A DNA stretch of 64,000 nucleotides from Pseudomonadota bacterium (GCA_021785795.1 JAJYEK010000003.1:1-64000), one strand, 5' to 3'; numbered from the stretch's first letter, positions 16,644-26,638 are shown. Notes: generated by a model from the letters alone, not told the origin. Made by a program: numbers and translations.

Positions 16644-18581
16644 CTACTGCAGCAGGCGGCGCAGTCCCTGGTTCAGCTGCTTCCTGAGCTGTTCCTTCAG
16701 TGTCTTTTCTGCCTGCTGCTTGATGATGTCGCTCCAGTCCACGCTGTATCTGAGGGCGCTGAATGGGCCCCTGATAGTTACGGGCACCGTGACCGTCTTT
16801 GACGGGTTATCGCGGTCCAAAGTTACTCGGAGCGTATAATCCAGGTTCTGAGCGATGAGGTTGGCGGTGCCGCTGCCAGTGGCGGCGAGCGCCGGCGAAT
16901 CGAGGACGAGATCATTGTTGTGGGCCACGCCGTTCACAACCTGCAGGGTGCCGGTAAGGCTGTTGAACACCGTCTCACCACCTCCGGAGGCCTGTGCGCC
17001 TACCGGCTTCCCGCGCATCTGGGCGGCAATTGCGCGCGTCTGGTTGATGATCGTAAGGAGATCGACGCCCTCGATGTTGCCATTGTGCAGAGCAAACGCG
17101 CCGTTGCCGTTCAGGTTTGATGTAATCTGCTGTGGTGTCAATCCGTGGGAATTCAGTTTGAACGCCAAGTTGCCCGTTCCCGTGAAATGGCTGAATGCCT
17201 GCATGTCCTTGAGCAGCGTTCCGATCTGCACGCCCTGAAGCTTCTCGTCCATGGAGAAATAGGGTGCGCGTCCGCGCGCATCAATCCGGAATGAACCGTG
17301 GTAGCTGCCACCATACAGTTTTGCCTGCAGCGGATTCAGTACGATCACCCCGTTTTTGGCTAAAATGCTGGCACTGATATCGCTAGTACGGATATTTGTA
17401 GCGGTAAGCTTCTGCACTTTCAGAATACCGTTTACGTCGAGCGCGCGCAGTCCGGCTAGCGGCAGAACTACTGACGGCCGTTTTGTTGCTGCCTGGGGCG
17501 GTGTCCCCGCCGCTGGCGTGGACGCTGCCGAATGCGGCAGGTAGTTGTCGAGGTCGATCTTGTCCAGGTCTAGGTCGAACCGGTAGGCGGGATGGGCAAA
17601 ATCAAACAGCTTGAACGAGCCGGTCAAAGTGCTGCTATCGAGGTTGAGGCGGAATCCGCTGAGTTCTACACCGCCGGTCGAGACGTTAAATGGCCCGTGA
17701 AATGCAACTTTCGTCAGGGCATTCTGGTCATTTGGCTGGTACCGGAGCCCAAGGCGGTTCATGAGCACGCGCGCATTGAAGAAGGGAATTGCCAGGTTGC
17801 CAGCCAATGTCGGCGCGTCCAGGATCTTCGTGCCCTTGAGGTCCGTAATCCGGACCTTCACGCCGGCGGCCTCAACGGTTGTGGTTGGGGCGTCCAGCGT
17901 CTGCCCTGCGAGATCGATCGCCAGTCGGGACTTGAGAGTCACGCGCGTATGCAGCGGCGGGTTGCCGGAATTGAGATCGAAGCCGAGGCTGATGTCGGTC
18001 ATGTGCCCTGAGCTGAGCTGACCCGTGCGGAAGTCGAGATTACGAATCGTGTAGCGCTGCCCGCTCTGCTCGTTGTCCCATACGAGCTCACTATGTTGAA
18101 CGCTGACCCCGCTGACAAACAGGCCAGCAATCGGTGATGCCGACGGCTTAGCCGGGGCAGTTGCGGCGGGCTTACCCGGCCCCGCAAGCCCTTGCCAGTT
18201 GCCATGACCGTAGCGGTCCTTCACCAGGTTTAGCTTGAGTCCGTCTATGATGATCTTGTCTACTTCCACTTTCCGACGCAGCAGCGGCAGAAGCTTGACC
18301 CTGACGCCCAGACTTGAGACCTGGGCGAATGGACCGCCGCCGAATCCTGGTGCGTTAGACAAAGACACAGAACCGACTTCTGCGCCTATCCAGGGAAAGA
18401 ATGAAAGTGAGATCTTTCCGCCTATTGTGAGCGTGCGCCCGGTCTGTTCCTTCACGAGGCGCGTTATTTCGCCTTTGTAGCGGTTTGGATTGAATGTCAG
18501 TGATGCAATGATCGCGCCTGCGATGAGCAGGACGACCACCACTCCCAGCACGACGCCAATGATTTTTAGTGTTTTTTTCAC
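16644..18581 (-). CDS. AsmA family protein
   Basis: The 645-residue product has one N-terminal membrane anchor (residues 7-29) and a long periplasmic AsmA domain made mostly of beta strands, with the characteristic start FNPNRYKGEITRLVKEQTGR and the signature LTIGGKISLSFFPWIGAEV. AsmA proteins are relatives of TamB and are thought to bridge the periplasm and help lipid or outer-membrane protein homeostasis. The start is GTG with GGGGGAAG upstream. It heads the asmA-mutY-yggX block. A Pro/Ala-rich linker near residues 350-365 separates two parts of the domain. Confidence 0.92.
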   Translation of the reverse strand: MKKTLKIIGVVLGVVVVLLIAGAIIASLTFNPNRYKGEITRLVKEQTGRTLTIGGKISLSFFPWIGAEVGSVSLSNAPGFGGGPFAQVSSLGVRVKLLPLLRRKVEVDKIIIDGLKLNLVKDRYGHGNWQGLAGPGKPAATAPAKPSASPIAGLFVSGVSVQHSELVWDNEQSGQRYTIRNLDFRTGQLSSGHMTDISLGFDLNSGNPPLHTRVTLKSRLAIDLAGQTLDAPTTTVEAAGVKVRITDLKGTKILDAPTLAGNLAIPFFNARVLMNRLGLRYQPNDQNALTKVAFHGPFNVSTGGVELSGFRLNLDSSTLTGSFKLFDFAHPAYRFDLDLDKIDLDNYLPHSAASTPAAGTPPQAATKRPSVVLPLAGLRALDVNGILKVQKLTATNIRTSDISASILAKNGVIVLNPLQAKLYGGSYHGSFRIDARGRAPYFSMDEKLQGVQIGTLLKDMQAFSHFTGTGNLAFKLNSHGLTPQQITSNLNGNGAFALHNGNIEGVDLLTIINQTRAIAAQMRGKPVGAQASGGGETVFNSLTGTLQVVNGVAHNNDLVLDSPALAATGSGTANLIAQNLDYTLRVTLDRDNPSKTVTVPVTIRGPFSALRYSVDWSDIIKQQAEKTLKEQLRKQLNQGLRRLLQ

Positions 18582-18670
18582 ACTTCCCCCTGGTTCCGCT
18601 ACAGCGCCTATTTGGGAAGAACATCAACCGCCGCGACGCCGGCTCAGACCGGAAATGCTGCCGGGAAGGA

Positions 18671-18744
18671 TGGAGCGGGTGATGGGAATCGAACCCACGT
18701 CTAAAGCTTGGGAAGCTTTCATTCTACCATTGAACTACACCCGC
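18671..18744 (-). tRNA. tRNA-Gly (CCC)
   Basis: On the minus strand a complete 74-nt cloverleaf starts GCGGGTG, has the D-loop AGTTCAATGGTAGAAT, the anticodon stem AAAGC/GCTTT around loop TTCCCAA (anticodon CCC), the T-loop GGTTCGATTCC and an encoded CCA end. It stands alone between asmA and thiS. Confidence 0.96.
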
Positions 18745-18852
18745 CCGAAGCGGATCCCAGCTGCAATTTTGGTCCGCCAACGATAGAATATCATACTTAT
18801 TTTGACCCCGTTTGCGTAGGGGCACGATTTTTCCGTGCCTATAGGGCGGCGC

Positions 18853-19053
18853 ATGAAGATTCTGCTAAATGGCACAGAAAAAATTCTTGCTGGGACCCCC
18901 AGCGTGGGTTCGCTGCTCCAGGGGCTCGGGCTCGCAGACAAGCGGGTAGCAGTGGAAGTCAATTGCGAGATCGTGCCCCGCAGCCAGTACGCAGGGCGCG
19001 TTCTAAGCGACAATGACCGCGTGGAAGTGGTGGTGGCAATAGGGGGTGGTTGA
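18853..19053 (+). CDS. thiS: Sulfur carrier protein ThiS
   Basis: ThiS is the small ubiquitin-like carrier that, as a C-terminal thiocarboxylate, gives sulfur to the thiazole ring of thiamin. The 66-residue product ends in VVVAIGGG, the obligatory GG tail, and begins MKILLNG like its family. AGGGCGG precedes the ATG at 18853; a GTG at 18835 would add six residues. It overlaps thiG by one base. No TPP riboswitch is visible upstream. Confidence 0.95.
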   Translation: MKILLNGTEKILAGTPSVGSLLQGLGLADKRVAVEVNCEIVPRSQYAGRVLSDNDRVEVVVAIGGG

Positions 19054-19871
19054 TGACAGCAGCTGTATCAAAGTCGCAGCAGCCGGACGGTTCGGGCGAC
19101 CCCCTGACCATCGCCGGGCATGAATATCGGTCGCGGTTGCTCGTCGGCACGGGCAAGTATCGCGATCTGGACGAGACGCGCCGTGCGGTCGAGGCGAGTG
19201 GCGCGCAGATCATAACGGTAGCGATACGCCGTACAAATATCGGCCAGAACCCGAAAGAGCCGAGTCTTCTCGACGTGCTGCCCCTTCATCGTTACACGCT
19301 TCTGCCGAATACGGCGGGCTGTTACACGGCTGAAGATGCCGTACGGACCTGCCGGATGGCGCGTGAGCTGCTCGACGGCCACGATCTGGTGAAGCTCGAG
19401 GTTCTGGGTGACGAAAAGACTCTGTTTCCGGATATCCCCAAGACGCTGAGTGCTGCTGAGACGCTCGTGAGCGAAGGTTTCAGAGTGATGGTTTATACCA
19501 CTGATGACCCCGTGATGGCCAAACGCTTCGAGGAACTCGGTTGCGTGGCGGTGATGCCGCTGGCGGCACCGATAGGGTCTGGCCTTGGCATCCGGAATCC
19601 CTACAATATTCGGATTATCGTCGAGAATGCGCGAGTCCCGATCCTGGTCGATGCTGGGGTAGGAACTGCAAGTGACGCTGCGGTAGCCATGGAGCTCGGT
19701 TGCGACGGCGTTCTGATGAATACGGCCATTGCGTCTGCAAAGAACCCGGTTTTGATGGCAACAGCCATGAAGAAGGCCGTGGAAGCTGGGCGTGACGCCT
19801 ATCTTGCCGGGCGTATGCCGCGCAAGCTTTTTGCTACGGCTTCTTCGCCCATTGACGGTACTTTTTTCTAG
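19053..19871 (+). CDS. thiG: Thiazole synthase ThiG
   Basis: ThiG condenses deoxyxylulose 5-phosphate, dehydroglycine and ThiS-borne sulfur into the thiazole phosphate of thiamin. The 272-residue TIM barrel shows [16 protein letters not shown] near the start, the lysine strand [35 protein letters not shown] and the phosphate-binding [12 protein letters not shown]. It has an N-terminal extension of about 15 residues. The ATG at 19053 shares a base with the thiS stop, so translation is coupled. trmB follows 43 bases later. Confidence 0.97.
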   Translation: MTAAVSKSQQPDGSGDPLTIAGHEYRSRLLVGTGKYRDLDETRRAVEASGAQIITVAIRRTNIGQNPKEPSLLDVLPLHRYTLLPNTAGCYTAEDAVRTCRMARELLDGHDLVKLEVLGDEKTLFPDIPKTLSAAETLVSEGFRVMVYTTDDPVMAKRFEELGCVAVMPLAAPIGSGLGIRNPYNIRIIVENARVPILVDAGVGTASDAAVAMELGCDGVLMNTAIASAKNPVLMATAMKKAVEAGRDAYLAGRMPRKLFATASSPIDGTFF

Positions 19872-19914
19872 CCCCGTCCTACGGTAGCCATCCCGCCGCT
19901 TTGAGATCCGAGCG

Positions 19915-20616
19915 ATGAGTGATCCGTGCGCGCCGAAGCCGCCAATGCGCCAGATCCGCAGCTACGTTCGTCGGGAGGGCCGTATTACGGTGGCCCAGCG
20001 CCGTGCCCTGGCAGACCTGTGGCCGCGCTTCGGTGTTGCGGACAGCGGCCTGAGGCTCGACCTGCCGGCGCTCTTTGGCCGCGATGCGCCGGTGATTCTC
20101 GAAATTGGCTTCGGTGACGGACAGTCTTTGTGCGCTACGGCGGCGGCTAATCCGGGGCGGAATTATTTGGGTGTGGAAATTCATCGTCCGGGTGTCGGGC
20201 GTTTGCTCCGGACGTTGGAAGCGCAGGGAATCGAAAACGTCCGGGTGATATGTGAAGACGCCCGTGCAGTAGTCGCGAATCGGCTTCAGGAAGATCAGCT
20301 ACACGGAGTGCATCTGTTCTTTCCGGACCCATGGCCAAAGGCCCGTCACCACAAGCGGCGTCTGTTGCAGCCAGATTTCCTGGAAATCCTGCGTCCCCGG
20401 CTCATCATCGGTGGGTATCTCCACGCGGTTACTGACTGGGAGCCCTATGCGCAACACATGATGACCGTGATGTCCCAGGTGCGGGAATTCGAAAACAGTG
20501 CCGGCCCTGGCCAGTTTGCGCCGCGGCCTCAAGACCGGCCACTTACCAAGTTCGAGCGTCGTGGCCAGCGGCTCGGGCACGGAGTCTGGGAGCTGATCTT
20601 CCGTCGCCTGGCGTAG
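19915..20616 (+). CDS. trmB: tRNA (guanine-N7-)-methyltransferase TrmB
   Basis: TrmB makes m7G46 in the variable loop of tRNAs, using SAM. The 233-residue product has the SAM-binding VILEIGFGDGQSL strand, NYLGVEIHRPGVG, the VRVICEDARAV acidic loop and the catalytic/tRNA-binding HLFFPDPWPKARHHKRRL, followed by the C-terminal TKFERRGQRLGHGVWEL. It is the last gene of a thiS-thiG-trmB run common in gammaproteobacteria and converges on pntB with only 21 bases between. Confidence 0.97.
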   Translation: MSDPCAPKPPMRQIRSYVRREGRITVAQRRALADLWPRFGVADSGLRLDLPALFGRDAPVILEIGFGDGQSLCATAAANPGRNYLGVEIHRPGVGRLLRTLEAQGIENVRVICEDARAVVANRLQEDQLHGVHLFFPDPWPKARHHKRRLLQPDFLEILRPRLIIGGYLHAVTDWEPYAQHMMTVMSQVREFENSAGPGQFAPRPQDRPLTKFERRGQRLGHGVWELIFRRLA

Positions 20617-20637
20617 GGCGGGGACGCAGCGCTTGCC

Positions 20638-22032
20638 TCAGACGGCTTTCAGCTCCAGAACCATTTTTTCGCAGACCTTCTTTGCGTCGCCAAAGACCAG
20701 CGAGCAGTTGTCCTGGTAAAACAGCTGGTTTTCCACACCGGAATATCCGGGGTTCATGCTGCGCTTGATGAAGAATATCTGACGTGCCTTGTACACGTCG
20801 AGAATGGGCATGCCGTAGATCGGGCTCGACTTGTCACTCTTGGCCGCCGGGTTAGTGACATCGTTTGCCCCAACCACAAGTGCGACATCCGCCGTTGCGA
20901 ATTCGGGGTTGATCTCCTCCATCTCGAAAACGTGGTCGTACGGCACATCCGCCTCGGCAAGAAGCACATTCATGTGGCCGGGCATACGTCCGGCGACCGG
21001 GTGGATCGCAAAATGAACCGTAACTCCCTTGCCCTCAAGAATATCGGCGAGCTCCTTGAGAGCGTGCTGTGCTTGGGCGACTGCCATGCCGTATCCCGGG
21101 ACAACGATGACCTTGCTGGCATTGGCCATGAAAAACACGGCATCTTCGACTGCAGCTGTCTTGATGCCTTTGGTCCCGGCAGTGCCGGACCCGGCCCCAG
21201 ATGTCCCTTCGCCACCCCCGAAGCCACCGAGGATGATGCTCACGATGGAACGGTTCATTGCTTTCGACATGATGTAGGACAGGATTGCGCCGGAAAATCC
21301 TACGAGCGCTCCGGTAATGATCAGCAGGTTGTTGCCCAGAGTGAACCCAGTGGCAGCGGCGGCCCAGCCTGAATAGGAATTGAGCATGGACACGACTACA
21401 GGCATGTCGGCGCCGCCGATCGGCACGATCAGCAGAATGCCGAGTGCCAGCGCCAATGCAATCATGACAAGCAGCGCGCCGAAGTGATTGTACAGGAGAA
21501 ATTCAAAACCGAAACCAAGCATGACCAGGGCTATCAGCAGGTTCAGGGCGTGTTGTCCCCGAAACACGAGCGGTTTACCGGTGATTATGCCCTGAAGTTT
21601 CCCGAACGCTACCAGTGACCCGGTGAAGGTGATGGCGCCGATGAACGTGCCTACGAAGAGCTCCGTCATTAGTACCGTATTGAGCGCGTCCTCGCGGCTA
21701 TGCATGAGGTAGGTTCCAACCGCCACGAGAACCGCGGTCAGTCCGACGAAACTATGCAACGCTGCAACCAGCTGCGGCATGGCCGTCATTCTGATCCTAA
21801 GCGCGATTGTCGTGCCGATCGCCGCTCCGGTGACAATTCCCGCTATGATAAAGCCATACGACTTCACCGCAGGGTCGAGCGCTGTGGCAACAATGGCCAA
21901 CAGCATTCCCGTCATCGCATAGTAGTTACCTCGCCGCGCACTGGCCGGATGGGTTAGACCCTTCAGGCCAAGGATGAACAACATCGCGGAAACGAGGTAA
22001 GCGAGCGCTAGGTAGTTGCCGGTCAATTGCAT
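20638..22032 (-). CDS. pntB: NAD(P) transhydrogenase subunit beta
   Basis: PntB is the membrane and NADP(H)-binding subunit of the proton-translocating transhydrogenase, which drives NADPH formation with the proton gradient. The 464-residue product has about eight to nine membrane spans, then a TSGAGSGTAG linker and the dIII domain with VIVVPGYGMAVAQAQH, HPVAGRMPGHMNVLLAEA, VALVVGANDVTNPAA and IFFIKRSMNPGYSGVENQLF. The ATG at 22032 has a GGGGCGG site; an open frame extends upstream to 22272 but that part overlaps the previous gene and is not similar to PntB. Last gene of a three-gene operon. Confidence 0.97.
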   Translation of the reverse strand: MQLTGNYLALAYLVSAMLFILGLKGLTHPASARRGNYYAMTGMLLAIVATALDPAVKSYGFIIAGIVTGAAIGTTIALRIRMTAMPQLVAALHSFVGLTAVLVAVGTYLMHSREDALNTVLMTELFVGTFIGAITFTGSLVAFGKLQGIITGKPLVFRGQHALNLLIALVMLGFGFEFLLYNHFGALLVMIALALALGILLIVPIGGADMPVVVSMLNSYSGWAAAATGFTLGNNLLIITGALVGFSGAILSYIMSKAMNRSIVSIILGGFGGGEGTSGAGSGTAGTKGIKTAAVEDAVFFMANASKVIVVPGYGMAVAQAQHALKELADILEGKGVTVHFAIHPVAGRMPGHMNVLLAEADVPYDHVFEMEEINPEFATADVALVVGANDVTNPAAKSDKSSPIYGMPILDVYKARQIFFIKRSMNPGYSGVENQLFYQDNCSLVFGDAKKVCEKMVLELKAV

Positions 22033-22043
22033 GCTGCCGCCCC

Positions 22044-22328
22044 TTATTTCTTTTTCCTGAACATGGAGAGCATGCGTTGGGTGACAACGAAGCCGCCGAA
22101 GATGTTGACGGATGCGAGCGTCACCGCAATGAATCCGATGATTTCGGCAGATCCACCGCCGTGGCCGAACCCCGCAACCAGTATGGCGCCGACTATGATG
22201 ATCCCGGAAATCGCGTTGGTCAGAGAAAGCAACGGGGTATGCAGTGAAGGTGTTACCCCCCAAACGACCCAATAACCCACGAAGCAGGCGAGCACGAACA
22301 CATAGAGCGCGATCATTGTTGCGGACAT
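22044..22328 (-). CDS. pntAB: NAD(P) transhydrogenase subunit alpha, membrane part (PntA2)
   Basis: The 94-residue product has three membrane spans and equals the C-terminal membrane part of E. coli Pnt[21 protein letters not shown] is the conserved core and [14 protein letters not shown] the end. In this three-subunit type, as in Rhodospirillum, it is a separate gene. GGGAG lies before its ATG. It lies between pntAA and pntB with gaps of 11 and 16 bases. Confidence 0.95.
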   Translation of the reverse strand: MSATMIALYVFVLACFVGYWVVWGVTPSLHTPLLSLTNAISGIIIVGAILVAGFGHGGGSAEIIGFIAVTLASVNIFGGFVVTQRMLSMFRKKK

Positions 22329-22344
22329 GGATGTCTCCCGTTTG

Positions 22345-23466
22345 CTATTTCTTTTCTTTGAAGCGCACCATCCCCTTGTGGGTAACCAGGGCGCTCGCGG
22401 TGATTTCGTCTTCCAGATAGTCCTTCACCTGTAACCGCCTGTCGGCGGTGGTGATCAGAAGTGACAGGAAATTGAATAAGTTGCGTGCGTAGAATGCGCT
22501 GGCATCGCTCGGCATAAGCGCTGGAAAATTCGTGTTTCCGCAAATAATGACGCCGTGCTTTGTAACTGTCTTGTCCGCCTCGGTAAGTGGACAGTTTCCG
22601 CCGTTGGCGGCGGCCATGTCGACGATCACCGATCCTTCGCTCATTCCCTTGACGGCTTGTTCAGTAATCAGAATCGGAGCCTGTTTGCACGGAATGAGTG
22701 CGGTAGAAATGATGACATCGGCCTTCTGGAGTTCGTCGGCGAGCAGTTGCTGTTGCCTGTTCTGTGCCTCGGCAGAAAGCTGGCGGGCGTAGCCGCCAGC
22801 ACCGGCGCCAGACTCTCCCAGATCGAGCTCTATGAACTTGGCGCCCAGGGACATGATCTGCTCCTTGACCTCAGGGCGCACGTCGTAAGCGGCAACCTGC
22901 GCCCCCAGCCGGCGCGCGGTGGCGATTGCCTGCAGCCCGGCGACGCCAGCCCCCAGCACCACCGCGCGCGTCGGTTTGGCAGATCCCGCCGAAGTCATCA
23001 TCATCGGGAAAAAGCGACCGTACAAGTACGCCGCCTCAAGCACGGCGCGATAGCCTGCGATGTTGGACTGCGAAGACAGGACATCCATGGCCTGCGCGCG
23101 CGAAATTCGCGGAATCATCTCCAGGGCGAAGGAATCGACGCCTTTGGCGGCCAGTAGATCCAGCGTATCTTCATGGCGACAAAGGCTCATCATGCTCAAC
23201 AACATGGCGCCGCCTTTCATGTGCCTGATTTCCTCGGGCCCGGGCTTGTGCACCTTCAGAACAATATCGGCGGCCAAGGCCTGCTCGTTGCCGACGATCT
23301 CGGCTCCAGCGCTGCGGAATGCGTCGTCAGTGAAATGCGAGGAGTGGCCGGCATCATGCTGGACAAGCACTTCAAGTCCGAGCGCGCGCAGCTTTTTTAC
23401 TGTCTCCGGTGTCGCGGCGACGCGCGTTTCGCCCTCCGAGACTTCAATAGGTATGCCAACGTTCAT
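22345..23466 (-). CDS. pntAA: NAD(P) transhydrogenase subunit alpha, soluble part (PntA1)
   Basis: The 373-residue product is the NAD(H)-binding dI subunit, related to alanine dehydrogenase. It opens [20 protein letters not shown], continues with [10 protein letters not shown] and the dinucleotide-binding [23 protein letters not shown], and ends in the [13 protein letters not shown] and [17 protein letters not shown] segments. It is the first gene of the pntAA-pntAB-pntB operon. A separate soluble alpha subunit is typical of the three-gene form of the enzyme. Confidence 0.96.
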   Translation of the reverse strand: MNVGIPIEVSEGETRVAATPETVKKLRALGLEVLVQHDAGHSSHFTDDAFRSAGAEIVGNEQALAADIVLKVHKPGPEEIRHMKGGAMLLSMMSLCRHEDTLDLLAAKGVDSFALEMIPRISRAQAMDVLSSQSNIAGYRAVLEAAYLYGRFFPMMMTSAGSAKPTRAVVLGAGVAGLQAIATARRLGAQVAAYDVRPEVKEQIMSLGAKFIELDLGESGAGAGGYARQLSAEAQNRQQQLLADELQKADVIISTALIPCKQAPILITEQAVKGMSEGSVIVDMAAANGGNCPLTEADKTVTKHGVIICGNTNFPALMPSDASAFYARNLFNFLSLLITTADRRLQVKDYLEDEITASALVTHKGMVRFKEKK

Positions 23467-24254
23467 TTGTGTTCTGCTTCAGGTTTCGGTTGGACGGATT
23501 CCGGGTTGGCGCCGTCCGGGCGCGGAATTGGTGATTGTACCCTGCCTCGCGGGTGCTGTTCCAAGCTCTAGCGGGGCGGAAAGCCGCCGGCACTGGCAGT
23601 CGGGACGGGCCACTCCCCCAAAGAGACTGGAGGGCCGGCAGCGATTCGCTGCTCAGGCTGTCCCGGACCGGTCGGCATTATAAGGGGTTCCATGCAAGGG
23701 TGCACTGACGCCGAGACCGCGGGCCCGGAGAAGTTTCGCGGCCGGGCACGTCAGCCGCCATCACTCCCCCTTCGGAAGCTGCGTGCGCAGGTTTGCCGCT
23801 GTGCCGCTGGCATCGCATGCTTGATCGGCTCTTCCGCCAGATAACCAGGACCACCGCGGGTGGCATATTCCCGCTGCAGGACGCCAGACACGTGCTGCGA
23901 AATCACGCTGGATAGAACAGCTCAAAGTACCCGACCCGGCGGGCGGCGTGTCAGCGTTTGTGCCAGATTACACGCTTGCCACAGCCGGCTCCCAGGGTTC
24001 TGTCCGGGCATGGGGGGGGAGGTGTCGAGGCCGATCCGGGGTCCGGCGGCTTATGGTCGCTCTGATTTGCGGTAATGATCGCTTGGTGCAGTGCCTGCTG
24101 CTGAGGTGCCGGAATACCGCAATAATTTAGAGCTGCCCGGCATCCCGCCCAATAATGCAGCAACCCCCCTCAGCGCAATTCCGCCTTATTGTGCCCGGCC
24201 CCATCAGCGCCGGGTTGCTCTCCAGAAGGCGAGTCCGGTCTGTATAGGGGCAGC
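23467..24254. other. Intergenic stretch between pntAA and the lipoprotein gene
   Basis: Nearly 0.8 kb with only overlapping short frames of unlikely composition. It should contain the pnt promoter on the minus strand near 23470-23600, but I cannot place it with confidence. No RNA gene was recognised. Confidence 0.5.
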
Positions 24255-24791
24255 CTACAGCTGGTTCAGAATCCGCTGCTGCTGTTCCTGGTATTCCTGA
24301 TCGGTAATCAGACCCTTCTTCTTCAGATTCTTCAGTTCCTGGAGACGCTGTTCAATGGCCGCATATCCGCCGGACGCTGCTGCTGCCGGGGGTGGTGCGG
24401 CGGTCTGGGGTGCCGGCATGTACTGCGGCCCGCACGTAAGGGTGACGGTAAAGTCATGCCTCAGATCATGCCCGGTATACTGCTTTGTGTACGGTTTGCA
24501 GCCGACCTTCTTGATGGTGACAGTCTCAAGGCGCCGGTAGAACGCGAAACCCGGACCGACATCGCTCTTGATGCGCCCCGTCCAGTGTCTCGGAAATACC
24601 TTATCGAGCACCACCGGAAGCGGGGTTGTGCCGATTTGCTTGCCGGAAACAATGACGTCAGCGCCCGGCGGATCAGAATTGATCGTAATTGAACTGGCCG
24701 GTTGTGGGAGGCTGGCGCAGCCGGAAAGTGCCGCTGCACAGAGCAACGCCAGGAAAGCGGGTTTGCGAGCACGCTTGCTAGTTCGGGTCAC
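24255..24791 (-). CDS. PEGA- and SHOCT-domain lipoprotein
   Basis: The product is 178 residues. A signal peptide ends in the lipobox LSGC, so the mature protein is lipid-anchored at that cysteine. A PEGA-like segment follows (ITINSDPPGADVIVSGKQIGTTPLP). After a Pro/Ala linker the last 32 residues form a SHOCT domain, with a tail IEQRLQELKNLKKKGLITDQ, often found as an oligomerisation module. A GTG at 24791 has GGGAG 8 bases upstream and is preferred to the ATG at 24812, which has no ribosome site. Function is unknown; an outer-membrane or envelope role is likely from the anchor. Confidence 0.82.
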   Translation of the reverse strand: MTRTSKRARKPAFLALLCAAALSGCASLPQPASSITINSDPPGADVIVSGKQIGTTPLPVVLDKVFPRHWTGRIKSDVGPGFAFYRRLETVTIKKVGCKPYTKQYTGHDLRHDFTVTLTCGPQYMPAPQTAAPPPAAAASGGYAAIEQRLQELKNLKKKGLITDQEYQEQQQRILNQL

Positions 24792-25156
24792 GATTCTTTC
24801 TCCCGCATGCATTTTATTGTTCGGATCGCAATAGTTCTGTAGTTTGGAACTATATTACCTTTGGGCGACGCGTGCTAGGCGGTACGCGTTGCTATGGCCA
24901 CGACCCGCCAATTCGCGCGATCCCTCTCTTTTCGGTTGCAGCTTGCGGTTTGGGAAAGCGGGGGGTTGTCCTGCGGCACATTGTGTCGCCATGGGGCTGC
25001 CGGCCAAATGGGCGCGTCGCGTGGATCAATATTCCGCACAACATGCGGGCCACCGCTGGTGTCAGGAAGTGCGCGCACCTCGACCTCCATCGCATAGGGG
25101 TGGTGGGTCTATGTCGCGGGCGCCGGACCACGGGTTGGCTGCCGGCAGGGTCCGGT

Positions 25157-25408
25157 TCATATGGGCCTGGCATCACGGATCCAGTCAAGTCGCAAGCGGA
25201 CCGTCTCCCCCGTGGCTGACCGCGCTATCAAGAATTCCTGGTGGTTCGTGGTTTCAATGTCGACGGGCGTTACAGCCTGGTCGTGTAGCACGTTCCTCTC
25301 GATCCACCTCAGGCGCAGCGGCGTGCGATGGAGTATGGCTATCTCGAACTGGTCATGCGTTGCACAGGAAACCGGACGATAGGCCGGATCTTCCTCAAGG
25401 TCGCTCAT
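25157..25408 (-). CDS. rof: Rho-binding antiterminator (Rof family)
   Basis: The 83-residue product fits the Rof/YaeO family, small Sm-like barrel proteins that bind Rho and reduce transcription termination. The pattern is present: YRPVSCATHDQFEIAILHRT, then a basic strand PLRLRW, a DIETTNHQEFLIA segment and a final VRLRLDWIRD. E. coli Rof has the same CxxxDxxEIA start and VRLD-containing end. It lies downstream of the cNMP-rhodanese gene on the same strand with a 129-base gap. The call rests on a short pattern and should be confirmed by profile search. Confidence 0.75.
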   Translation of the reverse strand: MSDLEEDPAYRPVSCATHDQFEIAILHRTPLRLRWIERNVLHDQAVTPVDIETTNHQEFLIARSATGETVRLRLDWIRDARPI

Positions 25409-25537
25409 GTCCTTCGTCCGCGTGGGGGGCCGTGGTTCCTCCGTTCGGTTGCGCTTAGAGGCCGAGGCCGGATGCTCAGGGCGGGTGATCGCCCGGTGCT
25501 GGGCTGCCCAGTCACTGACAGCGCTGAGTGGTGAATA

Positions 25538-26638
25538 TTAACACAATGCGCTGGCCAAGCCCTCAGGCACGCTTCTCAGTCCTCCTGCAAGCACGTGTGC
25601 GCGCAGGCCGCGTTGCCCAAGAAGATGTGCCGCTGCAGTACTGCGGCGGCCGGTATTGCAGCAGCAGATATACTCTAGGTTCCGTTCCAGGCCGTCGACC
25701 ACCTGGCACAGGGTGTCCAGTGGCAGGTGGTGGACGCCAGGCAAGAGGGAGTCCGGAGCCTCCTCTAATCCGCGGACATCGAGCCAGATAGCGCCCGATT
25801 CCGTCTTCGACTGGGCCTCCGAAAGCGACAGGCGGCTCAGTGGCGGCTCTCGTCTGAGCGCAGAGAAGTCTCTGCGCGCCAGGCGGAGCAGGGTACCGCG
25901 AGTTTCCATCGTTACGGTGGCCTGCCAGCGGCAATCATCAACCGCCAGACTCTCTGTTCCGAATCCTGATCCCGGCCCGAGAACTATGGTGTCGGCGGGG
26001 CCAATTCCGTCGGTTTCGCGTGTCATGAGGGCCGTACCGCTCTCGATCAGGTAATAATCGCTGGCCCAGTCGCCTTCGCGCGCCACGACCTGCCCTGCGC
26101 GCACAGCTACCGCCTCAAGCTTCATTCCAAGCGACGCAAAGTTGGCCGGCGGAACGTGACGAAATGCGAGACACTGGCGGACAATGCCCATCCAGTTATC
26201 CCCAACGCCGGATTGGACATGGCGACTGTTTGGTCCTGCTGCGGCTAGGCAGCTCGCCAGCGTGTCCCATGTGACCATGATATCCAGCAGTTCGCTGTCG
26301 ACACGCATGATATCGAGCCGGGTCACCGCCATTGCAGACAGTCGGCGCGGCTGCTTCTCTGCAATCGGGCGAAGCTGTCTTTGTGTACCGTCTCCGCTGC
26401 CGGCTGCCGACAGTACGTAGCTCAATTCATCTGCCGCGCTGGTCAGAACGATTTCGCCAAACAGCAGGTAGATAGATTGGTGGTCAGTCTCTCCCTCGCG
26501 AAAAAGCGTCATGCCCGCGGGTACGCATTCAATGTGGCATAGCGGCCTAAGCTCTTCGATACGTAGGGCGCTCAACGCCGCGATAGGCTGCAATGCCTGA
26601 ATCAGATCTGATCCAGGCTCGGGCTCGAATTCGGTCAT
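25538..26638 (-). CDS. Double cyclic-nucleotide-binding-like domain plus rhodanese domain
   Basis: The product is 366 residues. Residues 12-115 and 155-265 each resemble a cNMP-binding barrel, with FREGETDHQSIYLLFGEIVL and AREGDWASDYYLIESGTALM as the repeated first half. The second repeat has GSGFGTESLAVDDCRWQATV where a phosphate-binding cassette would be, but the usual arginine is displaced, so ligand binding is doubtful. Residues 275-366 are a rhodanese domain with IWLDVRG and the active-site loop CCCNTGRRST, which contains the catalytic cysteine. Such fusions could link a regulatory input to sulfur transfer. No signal peptide. Function unknown. Confidence 0.8.
   Translation of the reverse strand: MTEFEPEPGSDLIQALQPIAALSALRIEELRPLCHIECVPAGMTLFREGETDHQSIYLLFGEIVLTSAADELSYVLSAAGSGDGTQRQLRPIAEKQPRRLSAMAVTRLDIMRVDSELLDIMVTWDTLASCLAAAGPNSRHVQSGVGDNWMGIVRQCLAFRHVPPANFASLGMKLEAVAVRAGQVVAREGDWASDYYLIESGTALMTRETDGIGPADTIVLGPGSGFGTESLAVDDCRWQATVTMETRGTLLRLARRDFSALRREPPLSRLSLSEAQSKTESGAIWLDVRGLEEAPDSLLPGVHHLPLDTLCQVVDGLERNLEYICCCNTGRRSTAAAHLLGQRGLRAHVLAGGLRSVPEGLASALC

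Noticed and set aside
18745..18852. TPP riboswitch before thiS
   Set aside because: The CTGAGA-type core and second arm are absent from the 108 bases between tRNA-Gly and thiS.
20638..22272. Longer pntB start upstream at 22272
   Set aside because: The added 80 residues overlap the neighbouring pnt gene in another frame and have no similarity to PntB.
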